64,000 nt of DNA, from NCBI RefSeq assembly GCF_000633395.1, contig NZ_AYMU01000010.1, positions 1 through 64,000 of the forward strand, written 5' to 3'. The position numbers and the translations under genes were made by a program. The notes under the pieces are model-generated. The model saw nothing but the letters and a program-made list of their open reading frames with translations, made no database searches and had not been told where the DNA came from. Source of the DNA: Pseudomonas sp. PH1b. GTDB lineage: Bacteria; Pseudomonadota; Gammaproteobacteria; Pseudomonadales; Pseudomonadaceae. Shown here one piece after another: positions 33,593 to 42,342 of the stretch. Position 1 is the first letter of the stretch; each line of letters starts with the position of its first letter.

Positions 33593-34339
33593 ATGTTCAC
33601 CTCGCGTCGTTTGATTGTTGTCGCTTCTGCTGTGGCCTTGTTGTCCGGCTGCGCTTCGCCTAACCCCTATGACAATCAGGGGCAGGCTGACGGCGGCTCG
33701 TCGGGCATGAGCAAAACTGCAAAATACGGTGGCCTCGGGGCCTTGGCCGGTGCGCTGGCCGGTGCCGCGATCGACCACAACAACCGTGGCAAGGGTGCCT
33801 TGATCGGCGCCGCCGTGGTGGGTGCGTCCGCCGCCGGTTATGGCTACTACGCCGACCAGCAGGAGAAAAAGCTGCGGGCCAGCATGGCCAATACCGGAGT
33901 CGAGGTGCAGCGCCAGGGTGATCAGATCAAGCTGATCATGCCCGGCAACATCACCTTCGCCACCGACTCGGCGAACATCGCGCCAAGCTTCTACCAGCCG
34001 CTGAACAACTTGGCCAACTCCCTGCGTGAGTTCAACCAGAACCAGATTGAAATCGTCGGCTACACCGACAGTACTGGCAGCCGCCAGCACAACATGGACC
34101 TGTCGCAGCGCCGTGCGCAAAGCGTGGCGACCTATCTGACTTCCCAGGGCGTGAGCAGTGCCAACCTGTCTGCCCGCGGTGCCGGTCCGGATAACCCGAT
34201 CGCCAGCAACGCCGACGTCAACGGTCGCGCCCAGAACCGTCGGGTTGAGGTCAACCTCAAGGCGATTCCAGGTCAGCAATATCAACAACCCGGTCAGCAG
34301 TATCAGCAACCTTACCAGCAGCAAGGCCAGCAATACTAA
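33593..34339 (+). CDS. OmpA-family lipoprotein (YiaD-like)
   Basis: 248 aa. A signal peptide with lipobox LLSGC gives a lipidated Cys at about 21. A glycine-rich segment at about 46-85 ('GGLGALAGALAGAAID', 'GAAVVGASAAGYGYY') resembles the Gly-zipper domain of such lipoproteins. A C-terminal OmpA peptidoglycan-binding domain (about 115-228) contains 'GYTDSTGS' and 'NRRVEV'. The last 22 residues are a QQYQQP-type repeat. It probably tethers the outer membrane to peptidoglycan. It ends at a bidirectional terminator. Confidence 0.93.
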   Translation: MFTSRRLIVVASAVALLSGCASPNPYDNQGQADGGSSGMSKTAKYGGLGALAGALAGAAIDHNNRGKGALIGAAVVGASAAGYGYYADQQEKKLRASMANTGVEVQRQGDQIKLIMPGNITFATDSANIAPSFYQPLNNLANSLREFNQNQIEIVGYTDSTGSRQHNMDLSQRRAQSVATYLTSQGVSSANLSARGAGPDNPIASNADVNGRAQNRRVEVNLKAIPGQQYQQPGQQYQQPYQQQGQQY

Positions 34340-34376
34340 GCAGTACGCTTGACCCACCTGGCTGAACCCCAGGCAC

Positions 34377-34413
34377 AAAAAAGCCCGCCCGATGCAAATC
34401 GGGCGGGCTTTTT
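34377..34413. terminator. Bidirectional terminator
   Basis: AAGCCCGCCCGAT-gcaa-ATCGGGCGGGCTT is a 13-bp perfect stem with A-run and T-run flanks, between the OmpA-family gene (plus) and yhcB (minus). Confidence 0.96.
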
Positions 34414-34428
34414 AATGGCTGAAGATTC

Positions 34429-34863
34429 TTACTTCTTCAGGCCATATTGTTCGTCGAGCATGCCAGGGGCATTCGGCGTCTTGGGTGCGTAGTCCCGTGG
34501 TGGCTCCTGGTCCCGCGGTGGTGTCAGGCGTTCACGCGGAGTCTGTACCGATTCAGAGTGCAGTGCAGCCAGCAGGCGCTGACGGGTCAGTTCGTCCAGG
34601 GCCAGGCGGTTGGCACCCTCGGCGAGATGATCCTGTACTTCCTGATAGCTCTGGGTGAGCTTCTTCACCAGGGTTGCGGTGCTGTTGAAGTGGGTGACCA
34701 CTTCATTCTGGTAATTGTCGAAACGTTCCTGAATATCGTCCAACTGACGCTGCGTGCGGTTAGGCGCGGCATTGGGCAGCAGGCGAGCAACCAGGAATCC
34801 AATGGCGACACCCGCGACCAGGGCAAGAGTCGGCAACAACCAAACTAAGAGCGAGTGTTCCAC
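34429..34863 (-). CDS. yhcB: YhcB/ZapG family inner-membrane protein
   Basis: 144 aa (DUF1043): one N-terminal membrane segment (about 6-28), then a long coiled-coil region (about 38-100; 'QRQLDDIQERFDNYQNEVVTHF') and a proline-rich tail. In E. coli the protein links cell-envelope growth to division. It is divergent from the alpha/beta hydrolase. GGAAGGA lies upstream of the ATG. Confidence 0.9.
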   Translation of the reverse strand: MEHSLLVWLLPTLALVAGVAIGFLVARLLPNAAPNRTQRQLDDIQERFDNYQNEVVTHFNSTATLVKKLTQSYQEVQDHLAEGANRLALDELTRQRLLAALHSESVQTPRERLTPPRDQEPPRDYAPKTPNAPGMLDEQYGLKK

Positions 34864-35007
34864 GAGTCCTTCCTCTATAAACGGCTTTGCTTTACGTTAA
34901 CGGCTCGAACCTGCGCTGTATACCGCGATTCACTCGCAATAGATTGGCACAGACCATTTGCTAGACGAGTCGACCCCCTTCGAGGTCACGGAGTTCCTTC
35001 CTTGCTA

Positions 35008-35637
35008 ATGCGTGAAACCCCTGTAGTGATTTCCGGCCCGGTAGGCCAACTGGAAGCCCTGTATCTGGAGGTGCCCGACGCCCGCGGCGTGGCGCTGATC
35101 TGCCACCCCAATCCGGTGCAGGGCGGCACCATGCTCAACAAGGTGGTTTCCACCTTGCAGCGCACCGCGCGTGATGCAGGCCTGATCACCCTGCGCTTCA
35201 ATTATCGGGGCGTGGGTGCCAGCGAGGGCAGCCATGACATGGGCAGTGGCGAGGTCGACGATGCTCTGGCGGCTGCGCAGTGGCTGCTGGCCCAGCACCC
35301 GGATCTGCCGCTGACCTTGCTCGGGTTCTCCTTTGGCGGCTTTGTCGCGGCAAGCCTGGGTGGTCGTCTGGAGGCCCAGGGTGTGCAGCTCAAGCACTTG
35401 TTCATGGTGGCGGCGGCGGTGACTCGCCTGCGCGATAGCGATCTTTTGCCCGAGCGCTGTCCGCTGACCCTGATCCAGCCGGAAACCGATGAGGTCATTG
35501 ATCCTCAGGCGGTCTATGACTGGTCCGATGCGCTTGTTCGCCCCCATGAGCTGCTGAAAGTGGCAGAATGCGGACACTTTTTTCATGGCAAGCTCACCGA
35601 TCTGAAGGATCTGGTGCTGCCACGACTTTCGAATTGA
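35008..35637 (+). CDS. Alpha/beta hydrolase
   Basis: 209-aa hydrolase-fold protein. The nucleophile elbow is 'LLGFSFGGFVAA' (Ser in GFSFG). 'HPNPVQGGTMLNKVV' and 'LRFNYRGVGASEG' are typical of the small YghX/CocE-type bacterial family, and the late His is in 'VAECGHFFHG'. Substrate unknown. The start is uncertain: ATG 35008 is used, but the only good ribosome site (GGAG, 34990-34993) better fits a TTG at 35002. It precedes trpS by 24 bases, so it is probably cotranscribed. Confidence 0.85.
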   Translation: MRETPVVISGPVGQLEALYLEVPDARGVALICHPNPVQGGTMLNKVVSTLQRTARDAGLITLRFNYRGVGASEGSHDMGSGEVDDALAAAQWLLAQHPDLPLTLLGFSFGGFVAASLGGRLEAQGVQLKHLFMVAAAVTRLRDSDLLPERCPLTLIQPETDEVIDPQAVYDWSDALVRPHELLKVAECGHFFHGKLTDLKDLVLPRLSN

Positions 35638-35661
35638 TAGCAGTCTGATAAGCGATTACCC

Positions 35662-37017
35662 ATGACTACTCGTACGCGTATCCTCACCGGCATCACCACC
35701 ACCGGCACGCCGCACCTGGGCAACTATGCCGGTGCGATTCGCCCGGCGATCATCGCCAGCCGCGACAGCAATGCCGACTCCTTCTACTTCCTGGCCGACT
35801 ATCACGCGCTGATCAAGTGCGATGACCCGCTGCGCATCCAGCGTTCGCGCCTGGAGATCGCCGCGACCTGGCTGGCCGGTGGCCTGGATGTGGAGCGCGT
35901 GACCTTCTATCGCCAGTCGGATATCCCGGAGATTCCCGAGCTGACCTGGCTGCTGACCTGCGTGGCCGCCAAGGGGCTGCTCAACCGTGCCCACGCCTAC
36001 AAGGCCTCGGTGGACAAGAACGTCGAGACCGGTGAAGACCCGGACGCTGGCATTACCATGGGCTTGTATAGCTATCCGGTGCTGATGGCTGCGGACATTC
36101 TGATGTTCAACGCGAACAAGGTGCCGGTGGGACGCGACCAGATCCAGCACGTGGAAATGGCCCGGGATATCGGCCAGCGCTTCAACCACCTGTTCGGTCA
36201 GGGCAAGGAGTTCTTTGCCATGCCCGAGGCGCTGATCGAGGAAAGTGTCGCCACCTTGCCTGGCCTGGATGGTCGCAAGATGTCCAAGAGCTATGACAAC
36301 ACCATTCCGCTGTTTACCAGCGCCAAGGACATGAAGGACGCGATCTCGCGGATCGTCACTGACTCCAAGGCGCCTGGCGAAGCCAAGGACCCTGATAACT
36401 CGCACCTGTTCACCCTGTTCCAGGCCTTCTCCACCCCGGCGCAAGCCGCGGAGTTCCGTACTGAGCTGCTGCAGGGCCTGGGCTGGGGCGAAGCCAAGAA
36501 TCGCCTGTTCCAATTGCTGGACGGCGAGCTGGGCGAGGCCCGCGAGCGTTATCACCAATTGATCGCTCGTCCCTCGGACCTGGAAGACATCCTGCGCGTC
36601 GGCGCCACTAAGGCCCGTGCAGTGGCCACGCCATTCCTCGCCGAGCTGCGTGAGGCGGTCGGCCTGCGCTCCTTCGCCAGCCAGGTGCAGGCGGCGGCCA
36701 ATACCAAGAAAAAGGCCGTCAAGGCGGCGCGCTTCATCAGCTTCCGTGAAGACGATGGCAGCTTCCGTTTCCGCCTGTTGTCTGCCGAAGGCGAGCAACT
36801 GTTGTTGTCGCGCAACTTTGCCGACGGCAAGGCCGCTGGTGTGGTGACCAAGCAGTTGCAGACCGGTCAGGAGTTGGACCTGCGTAGCGCGGCCGGCAGT
36901 TTCAGCATCTGGCTGGACGGTGCATGCGTGGCTGATAGTCCCGAGTTCGCCGACGCTGCCAGCCGTGACGCGGCAATCGACGCGCTGCGACTGGCGTTGG
37001 CTCCGGCCCAGGACTAA
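35662..37017 (+). CDS. trpS: Tryptophanyl-tRNA synthetase with C-terminal extension
   Basis: 451-aa class I aminoacyl-tRNA synthetase charging tRNA-Trp. The HIGH-like motif TGTPHLGN is at 14-21 and KMSKS at 206-210. E. coli TrpS ends near residue 334. Here about 109 extra residues follow (343-451), beginning with a Lys-rich linker (NTKKKAVKAARF) and then a stretch resembling DUF1508/YegP repeats ('FREDDGSFRFRLLSAEGEQL'). The extension appears to be normal for Pseudomonas, but its role is unknown. The gene follows the hydrolase gene and ends at a terminator. Confidence 0.96.
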   Translation: MTTRTRILTGITTTGTPHLGNYAGAIRPAIIASRDSNADSFYFLADYHALIKCDDPLRIQRSRLEIAATWLAGGLDVERVTFYRQSDIPEIPELTWLLTCVAAKGLLNRAHAYKASVDKNVETGEDPDAGITMGLYSYPVLMAADILMFNANKVPVGRDQIQHVEMARDIGQRFNHLFGQGKEFFAMPEALIEESVATLPGLDGRKMSKSYDNTIPLFTSAKDMKDAISRIVTDSKAPGEAKDPDNSHLFTLFQAFSTPAQAAEFRTELLQGLGWGEAKNRLFQLLDGELGEARERYHQLIARPSDLEDILRVGATKARAVATPFLAELREAVGLRSFASQVQAAANTKKKAVKAARFISFREDDGSFRFRLLSAEGEQLLLSRNFADGKAAGVVTKQLQTGQELDLRSAAGSFSIWLDGACVADSPEFADAASRDAAIDALRLALAPAQD

Positions 37018-37056
37018 GCGGAATCTTCCCGACCAAGGGCTGATTGCCATTCCCTA

Positions 37057-37086
37057 GGGCCGTCGCTAAAGTGACGGCCCGTTTTT
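37057..37086 (+). terminator. Rho-independent terminator after trpS
   Basis: GGGCCGTC/GACGGCCC stem (37057-37064 and 37073-37080), then G and five T residues. Confidence 0.9.
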
Positions 37087-37105
37087 GTTGCCTTGCTAAC
37101 GAATT

Positions 37106-38200
37106 ATGACGCCCCTAGAACGATACCAAGCTGATCTGAAACGCCCGGACTTCTTCCATGACGCGGCACAGGAAACGGCTGTGCGTCATCTGCAGCGCCT
37201 GTACGACGACCTGGTCGCCGCGGACCAACACAAGCCGGGCCTGCTCGGCAAACTGTTTGGCAAGAAGGATCAGACGCCAGTCAAGGGCCTGTACTTCTGG
37301 GGTGGCGTAGGGCGCGGCAAGACCTATCTGGTCGACACCTTCTTCGAAGCCTTGCCCTTCAAGGAAAAGGTTCGTACGCACTTTCACCGCTTCATGAAGC
37401 GTGTGCATGAAGAAATGAAGACCCTGGGCGGCGAGAAGAATCCGCTGGTCATCATCGCCAAGCGTTTCTCCCAAGAGGCGCGGGTGATCTGTTTCGACGA
37501 ATTCTTTGTGTCCGACATCACCGACGCGATGATTCTTGGCACCCTGATGGAAGAGCTGTTCAAGAACGGCGTGACCCTGGTGGCCACCTCCAACATCGTT
37601 CCGGACGGTCTGTACAAGGATGGCTTGCAACGTGCCCGCTTCCTGCCGGCAATTGCCCTGATCAAGCAGAACACTGAAATCGTCAACGTCGACAGTGGCG
37701 TGGACTATCGCCTGCGTCACCTGGAGCAGGCAGAGCTGTTTCACTTCCCGTTGAACGAAGCGTCCCAGGAAAGCCTGCGCAAGAGCTTCCGGGCGTTGAC
37801 GCCGGAGTGTACCCAGGCGGTGGAAAACGATGTGCTGATGATCGAGAACCGCGAGATCCGTGCATTGCGTACCTGCGATGACGTGGCCTGGTTCGACTTC
37901 CGGGATTTGTGCGACGGGCCGCGCAGCCAGAATGACTACATCGAACTGGGCAAGATCTTCCATGCGGTGCTGCTCAGTGGCGTCGAGCAGATGAGCGTTA
38001 CCACTGACGATATCGCTCGGCGCTTCATCAACATGGTCGATGAGTTCTATGACCGCAACGTCAAGCTGATCATCTCTGCCGAAGTTGAGCTCAAGGACTT
38101 GTACACCGGCGGTCGTCTGACCTTCGAGTTTCAGCGTACCCTCAGTCGCCTGCTGGAGATGCAGTCCCACGAGTTCCTCTCGCGGGCGCACAGACCGTAA
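37106..38200 (+). CDS. zapE: Cell division ATPase ZapE (AFG1-like)
   Basis: 364-aa AAA+ ATPase. Walker A GGVGRGKT is at 66-73 and Walker B 'VICFDEFF' at 127-134. In E. coli ZapE acts at the Z-ring during late constriction and destabilises FtsZ polymers. Length and motifs are standard. It sits 20 bases after the trpS terminator and before a bidirectional terminator, so it is transcribed on its own. Confidence 0.95.
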   Translation: MTPLERYQADLKRPDFFHDAAQETAVRHLQRLYDDLVAADQHKPGLLGKLFGKKDQTPVKGLYFWGGVGRGKTYLVDTFFEALPFKEKVRTHFHRFMKRVHEEMKTLGGEKNPLVIIAKRFSQEARVICFDEFFVSDITDAMILGTLMEELFKNGVTLVATSNIVPDGLYKDGLQRARFLPAIALIKQNTEIVNVDSGVDYRLRHLEQAELFHFPLNEASQESLRKSFRALTPECTQAVENDVLMIENREIRALRTCDDVAWFDFRDLCDGPRSQNDYIELGKIFHAVLLSGVEQMSVTTDDIARRFINMVDEFYDRNVKLIISAEVELKDLYTGGRLTFEFQRTLSRLLEMQSHEFLSRAHRP

Positions 38201-38213
38201 CGTCGATCGAATG

Positions 38214-38245
38214 AAAAAGGGCCTGCATTGCAGGCCCTTTTTTTA
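38214..38245. terminator. Bidirectional terminator
   Basis: GGGCCTGC-att-GCAGGCCC is flanked by AAAAA and TTTTTTT, between zapE (plus) and the GlxA-type regulator, whose stop codon lies in the T-run. Confidence 0.95.
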
Positions 38246-39241
38246 TGCCGCCTGTTGCTGGAACTGCTGGCGGTACTGGTTGGGAGAGAGTTCGGTGTGC
38301 TGGCGGAACAGGCGGGCGAAGAAGCTGGCGTCGTCGTAGCCAACTTCATAGCTGATGGTCTTGATGCTCTTGCGCGTGCCCGAGAGCAGGCCCTTGGCAG
38401 TCTCGATGCGCAGGCGCTGCAGGTAGTGCAGGGGCTTGTCACCCGTGGCGGTCTGGAAGCGACGCATGAAATTGCGAATGCTCATGCCGTGTTCGCGGGC
38501 CACGTCCTCGAAGCGGAACTTGTCGGCGAAGTGTTCTTCGAGCCAGTGCTGGATCTGCAGGATGATCACGTCCTGGTGCAGTTTCTGGCCACCGAAGCCA
38601 ATGCGTCCCGGGGCGTAGCTGCGCTGCACTTCGTAAAGAATGTCCCTCGCCACAGCCTGGGCCACGTTGGCGCCGCAGAAGCGCTCGATCAGGTAGATGT
38701 ACAGGTCACAGGCGGAGGTGGTGCCGCCGGCGCAGTAGAGGTTGTCGGCATCGGTCAGGTGCTTGTCCTGATTGAGTTGGACCTTGGGGAAGCGTTCGCT
38801 GAAGGCGCTGAAGAAGCGCCAGTAGGTGGTGGCCTCCTTGCCGTCGAGCAAGCCGGCCTCAGCCAGCCAGAACACTCCGGTGGCTTCGCCGCAGAGTACG
38901 GCGCCGCGGGCATGTTGCGCCTGCAGCCAGGGAAGAATCTGCGGGTAACGCAGGCACAAGGTGTCGAAGTCGTCCCAGAAGGCCGGGAGGATGATGACAT
39001 CGGCATCTTCCAGCGGGCCGTCTACCGGCATGATCACGTTGCTGAAGCTGCAGACGGGCTGGCCGTCGGGGCTGACCAGGCGGGTCTCGAATGCCGGAGT
39101 CAGGCCATGGCCCAGCTGTTTGCCATAGCGCAGGCTGGCCAGATGGAAGAAATCCTTGGCTTGCATGAGGGTGGAGGCGAAAACCCGGTCGATAGCCAGG
39201 ATGCTGACGCGCCGCAAGGGCGTGGAAGTTTGGTTAGACAT
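38243..39241 (-). CDS. GlxA-family transcriptional regulator
   Basis: 332 aa: an N-terminal DJ-1/PfpI-like sensor domain (about 10-190, with 'GAVLCGEATGVFWLAEAGLLDG' in place of the catalytic Cys elbow) and a C-terminal AraC-type double helix-turn-helix (about 228-325; 'EDVAREHGMSIRNFMRRFQ', 'KTISYEVGYDDASFFARLF'). Related regulators respond to small amines and amino-acid derivatives. It is divergent from an acyl-CoA dehydrogenase gene 145 bases away, the likely target. Effector unknown. Confidence 0.9.
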   Translation of the reverse strand: MSNQTSTPLRRVSILAIDRVFASTLMQAKDFFHLASLRYGKQLGHGLTPAFETRLVSPDGQPVCSFSNVIMPVDGPLEDADVIILPAFWDDFDTLCLRYPQILPWLQAQHARGAVLCGEATGVFWLAEAGLLDGKEATTYWRFFSAFSERFPKVQLNQDKHLTDADNLYCAGGTTSACDLYIYLIERFCGANVAQAVARDILYEVQRSYAPGRIGFGGQKLHQDVIILQIQHWLEEHFADKFRFEDVAREHGMSIRNFMRRFQTATGDKPLHYLQRLRIETAKGLLSGTRKSIKTISYEVGYDDASFFARLFRQHTELSPNQYRQQFQQQAA

Positions 39242-39385
39242 AATTCAATTGTTCTTATAGGGGAAAGTGGTCACCAGACGGCTGGATCGTCTTATTTTTT
39301 GTCGGATGTGTCCAGTGTCCCGTGAAGGTGGCTGGGCTTAGGCTCTGGCAGCCAATCCCCAATTACAACAACCGCAGGTGTCCGC

Positions 39386-40522
39386 ATGATTCCCAGAACC
39401 TTGTTCAGTTCCGAGCACGAGCTTTTCCGTGACAGCGTGCGCACCTTCCTTGAAAAGGAGGCGGTACCTTTCCATGGCGATTGGGAAAAGCAGGGCTATA
39501 TCGACCGTCAGCTGTGGAGCAAGGCCGGGGAGGCGGGGATGCTGTGCTCGCATATCCCGGAGGAGTACGGCGGCCTGGGTGCGGATTTTCTCTACAGTGC
39601 GGTGGTGATCGAAGAGATCAGCCGGCTGGGCCTGAGCGGTATTGGTTTTTCCCTGCATTCGGACATTGTCGCGCCCTATATCCTGCATTACGGCAGTGAG
39701 GCGCTGAAGCAGAAGTACTTGCCCAAGCTGGTTTCGGGCGAGATGGTCACCGCGATTGCCATGACCGAGCCGGGGGCAGGGTCCGACCTGCAAGGGGTGA
39801 AGACGACAGCGGTGCTCGACGGTGATGAGTACGTGATCAATGGCTCCAAGACCTTCATCACCAATGGCTTTCTGGCAGAGCTGGTGATCGTGGTGGCCAA
39901 GACCGATCCCAAGGCCGGGGCCAAGGGCACCAGCCTGTTCCTGGTGGAAGCGGCTACCCTCGGGTTTTCCAAGGGCAAACGCCTGGAGAAGGTCGGGATG
40001 AAGGCCCAGGATACCTCTGAGCTGTTTTTCCAGGATGTGCGGGTGCCCAGGGAAAACCTGTTGGGGCAGGCCGGGATGGGCTTTGCCTACCTGATGCAGG
40101 AGCTGCCCCAGGAGCGCCTGACCGTTGCCCTTGGCGGCTTGGCCAGTGCCGAAGCGGCGCTGCAGTGGACCCTTGAATACACCCGGGAGCGCAAGGCGTT
40201 CGGCAAGGCGGTTGCCGACTTTCAGAACACCCGTTTCAAGCTGGCGGAAATGGCCACGCAGATCCAGATCGGTCGGGTGTTTGTCGATCGCTGCCTGGAG
40301 TTGCACTTGCAGGGCAAGCTCGACGTGCCGACGGCGGCCATGGCCAAGTACTGGGGGACCGACCTGCAGTGCCAGGTGCTCGATGAGTGCGTGCAGTTGC
40401 ACGGTGGCTACGGCTACATGTGGGAGTACCCGGTGGCCCGGGCCTGGGCGGATGCCAGGGTGCAGCGGATCTATGCCGGGACCAACGAGATCATGAAGGA
40501 AATCATCGCTCGCTCGCTGTAG
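39386..40522 (+). CDS. Acyl-CoA dehydrogenase
   Basis: 378-aa FAD enzyme introducing a trans-2 double bond in an acyl-CoA. The FAD/substrate signature is 'AMTEPGAGSDLQG' (about 125-137), and 'GGYGYMWEYPVARAWADARV' is near the end. The catalytic Glu is probably E243 ('LPQERL'), as in isovaleryl-/long-chain-type enzymes, because the alternative position in 'YAGTNEI' is Ala. Chain specificity is unknown. It is monocistronic and divergent from the GlxA-type regulator. Confidence 0.92.
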   Translation: MIPRTLFSSEHELFRDSVRTFLEKEAVPFHGDWEKQGYIDRQLWSKAGEAGMLCSHIPEEYGGLGADFLYSAVVIEEISRLGLSGIGFSLHSDIVAPYILHYGSEALKQKYLPKLVSGEMVTAIAMTEPGAGSDLQGVKTTAVLDGDEYVINGSKTFITNGFLAELVIVVAKTDPKAGAKGTSLFLVEAATLGFSKGKRLEKVGMKAQDTSELFFQDVRVPRENLLGQAGMGFAYLMQELPQERLTVALGGLASAEAALQWTLEYTRERKAFGKAVADFQNTRFKLAEMATQIQIGRVFVDRCLELHLQGKLDVPTAAMAKYWGTDLQCQVLDECVQLHGGYGYMWEYPVARAWADARVQRIYAGTNEIMKEIIARSL

Positions 40523-40611
40523 CCACGGTCAACTGGAGTTCTGCCTGTGGCTGCAGAGGCAGTCCGGAGTCGGGGCTGCCTCATTTGCCGGTGGTACGGC
40601 GCCTGGCGGTT

Positions 40612-41652
40612 TCAAGGGGCGGGGTTGGGGTGGTCCTTGTGAATCGCCTCAATGCCTGCCAGGACCTCTTCCGACAGTTTCAGGGCGGCGCTGGCGATGT
40701 TGCTGTCCAGTTGTTCCAGGGTGGTGGCGCCGATGATGTTGCTGGTCACGAAGGGCTGCTGGGTGACGAACGCCAGGGCCATCTGTGCCGGGTCCAAGCC
40801 GTGTTCACGGGCCAGGGCCACATAACGGCTGCAGGCCGCTTCCGACTGTGGGTTGAAGTAGCGGCTGAAGCGGCTGTAGAGGCTTAGGCGCGCCTTGGCC
40901 GGGCGGGCGCCATCTTGGTATTTACCGGACAGGTAGCCAAACGCCAGGGGAGAATAGGCCAGGAGGCCGCACTGTTCGCGAATGGCGATTTCCGCTAGCC
41001 CTATTTCAAAGCTGCGGTTGAGCAGGTTGTAGGGGTTCTGGATGGACACGGCGCGTGGCCAGCCCCGGCTCTCGGCCAGGGCCAGGAACTTCATGGTGCC
41101 CCACGGCGTTTCGTTGGACAGGCCGATATGGCGGATCTTGCCGGCCCTGACCTGTTCGTCCAGGGCTTCGAGGGTTTCCTCCAGTGGGGTGAAGTCTTCG
41201 TCGGCCTGGTGCTTGTAACCCAGTTGGCCGAAAAAGTTGGTGCTGCGCTCGGGCCAGTGCAGTTGATACAGGTCGATCCAGTCGGTCTGCAGGCGCTTGA
41301 GGCTGGCGTCTAAGGCTTGGACTATATGCTGGCGGTTGTGCTTGAGCTGCTTGTCGCGGATGTAGTCGATGGTGTTGCCGGGGCCGGCGATCTTGCTGGC
41401 CAGGATCCAGTCCGCACGGTCGCCACGCTGCTTGAACCAGTTGCCGATGTAGCGCTCGGTGGTGGCATAGGTTTCGGCCTTGGGCGGCACCGGGTACATC
41501 TCGGCGGTGTCGATGAAGTTGATTCCGGCATTCTTGGCCCGCTCGATCTGAGCGAAGGCCTCAGCCTCGGTGTTTTGCTCGCCCCAGGTCATGGTGCCCA
41601 GGCAAATCGCACTCACATTCAGATCGGTTCGGCCCAGCTGGCGATAGTCCAT
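40612..41652 (-). CDS. Tas-like aldo/keto reductase
   Basis: 346 aa, the same length as E. coli Tas, with similarity along the whole chain. The NADP-dependent catalytic tetrad is D48, Y53, K87 and H132 ('FIDTAEMYPVPP', 'ILASKIAGPGN', 'YQLHWPER'). The physiological substrate is not known. The ATG at 41652 follows GGGAG with 7-base spacing. It is convergent with the acyl-CoA dehydrogenase gene and divergent from rplM. Confidence 0.92.
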   Translation of the reverse strand: MDYRQLGRTDLNVSAICLGTMTWGEQNTEAEAFAQIERAKNAGINFIDTAEMYPVPPKAETYATTERYIGNWFKQRGDRADWILASKIAGPGNTIDYIRDKQLKHNRQHIVQALDASLKRLQTDWIDLYQLHWPERSTNFFGQLGYKHQADEDFTPLEETLEALDEQVRAGKIRHIGLSNETPWGTMKFLALAESRGWPRAVSIQNPYNLLNRSFEIGLAEIAIREQCGLLAYSPLAFGYLSGKYQDGARPAKARLSLYSRFSRYFNPQSEAACSRYVALAREHGLDPAQMALAFVTQQPFVTSNIIGATTLEQLDSNIASAALKLSEEVLAGIEAIHKDHPNPAP

Positions 41653-41829
41653 CGGGTGCTCCCTTGGCAAAACAATCATAAAAGCAGGTTGAAATTTTTT
41701 TCGCAATCTGCATAATTCGGCAGCTCTTTCTGCAGTGGAAGTGATGCGCCGCCTGCCGAAGAATCTTGCCGTATACGAGACGCGCTGACCCGAGCCCCCG
41801 ATAGCGTCTGTGTCCGGCTGCCTTTGACC

Positions 41830-41858
41830 TTGTCAAAGTAAGCACTATTCAGTAAGAT
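41830..41858 (+). promoter_or_regulatory. Probable sigma70 promoter of rplM-rpsI
   Basis: TTGTCA (41830-41835), a 17-bp spacer, then TAAGAT (41853-41858), about 40 bases before the rplM start. The -35 lies within the inverted repeat CTTTGAC-CTT-GTCAAAG (41822-41838). The leader then has CCGCC...GGCGG (41859-41878). Confidence 0.55.
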
Positions 41859-41899
41859 CCGCCGTCTATTTTGCTGGGCGGCCCCTGAGGCTATAAAGA

Positions 41900-42328
41900 A
41901 TGAAAACTTTTACTGCTAAACCGGAAACAGTAAAGCGCGACTGGTTCGTCGTCGACGCTGCTGGTCAGACCCTGGGTCGTCTGGCCACCGAAATCGCGAG
42001 CCGTCTGCGTGGCAAGCACAAGCCTGAGTACACTCCTCACGTTGACACCGGCGACTACATCGTCGTGATCAATGCCGAGCAGGTACGTGTTACTGGCGCT
42101 AAAACCACTGACAAAATGTACTACTCCCACTCCGGTTTCCCGGGCGGTATCAAGTCGATCAACTTCGAAAAACTGATCGCCAAGGCCCCTGAGCGCGTGA
42201 TCGAGACCGCGGTAAAAGGCATGCTGCCTAAGAACCCGCTGGGTCGCGACATGTACCGTAAGCTGAAAGTCTATGCGGGCGCTGCACACCCTCATACTGC
42301 TCAGCAGCCCCAAGAACTGAAGATTTAA
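41900..42328 (+). CDS. rplM: 50S ribosomal protein L13
   Basis: 142 aa, the standard length. The L13 pattern is complete ('WFVVDAAGQTLGRLATEIASRL', 'DTGDYIVVINAEQV', 'GMLPKNPLGRDMYRKLKVY'). It is an early assembly protein of the large subunit. It forms the conserved rplM-rpsI operon, with rpsI starting 15 bases downstream. The leader could serve the L13 autoregulation known in enterobacteria. Confidence 0.99.
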   Translation: MKTFTAKPETVKRDWFVVDAAGQTLGRLATEIASRLRGKHKPEYTPHVDTGDYIVVINAEQVRVTGAKTTDKMYYSHSGFPGGIKSINFEKLIAKAPERVIETAVKGMLPKNPLGRDMYRKLKVYAGAAHPHTAQQPQELKI

Positions 42329-42342
42329 CGGAATAGTTCATT

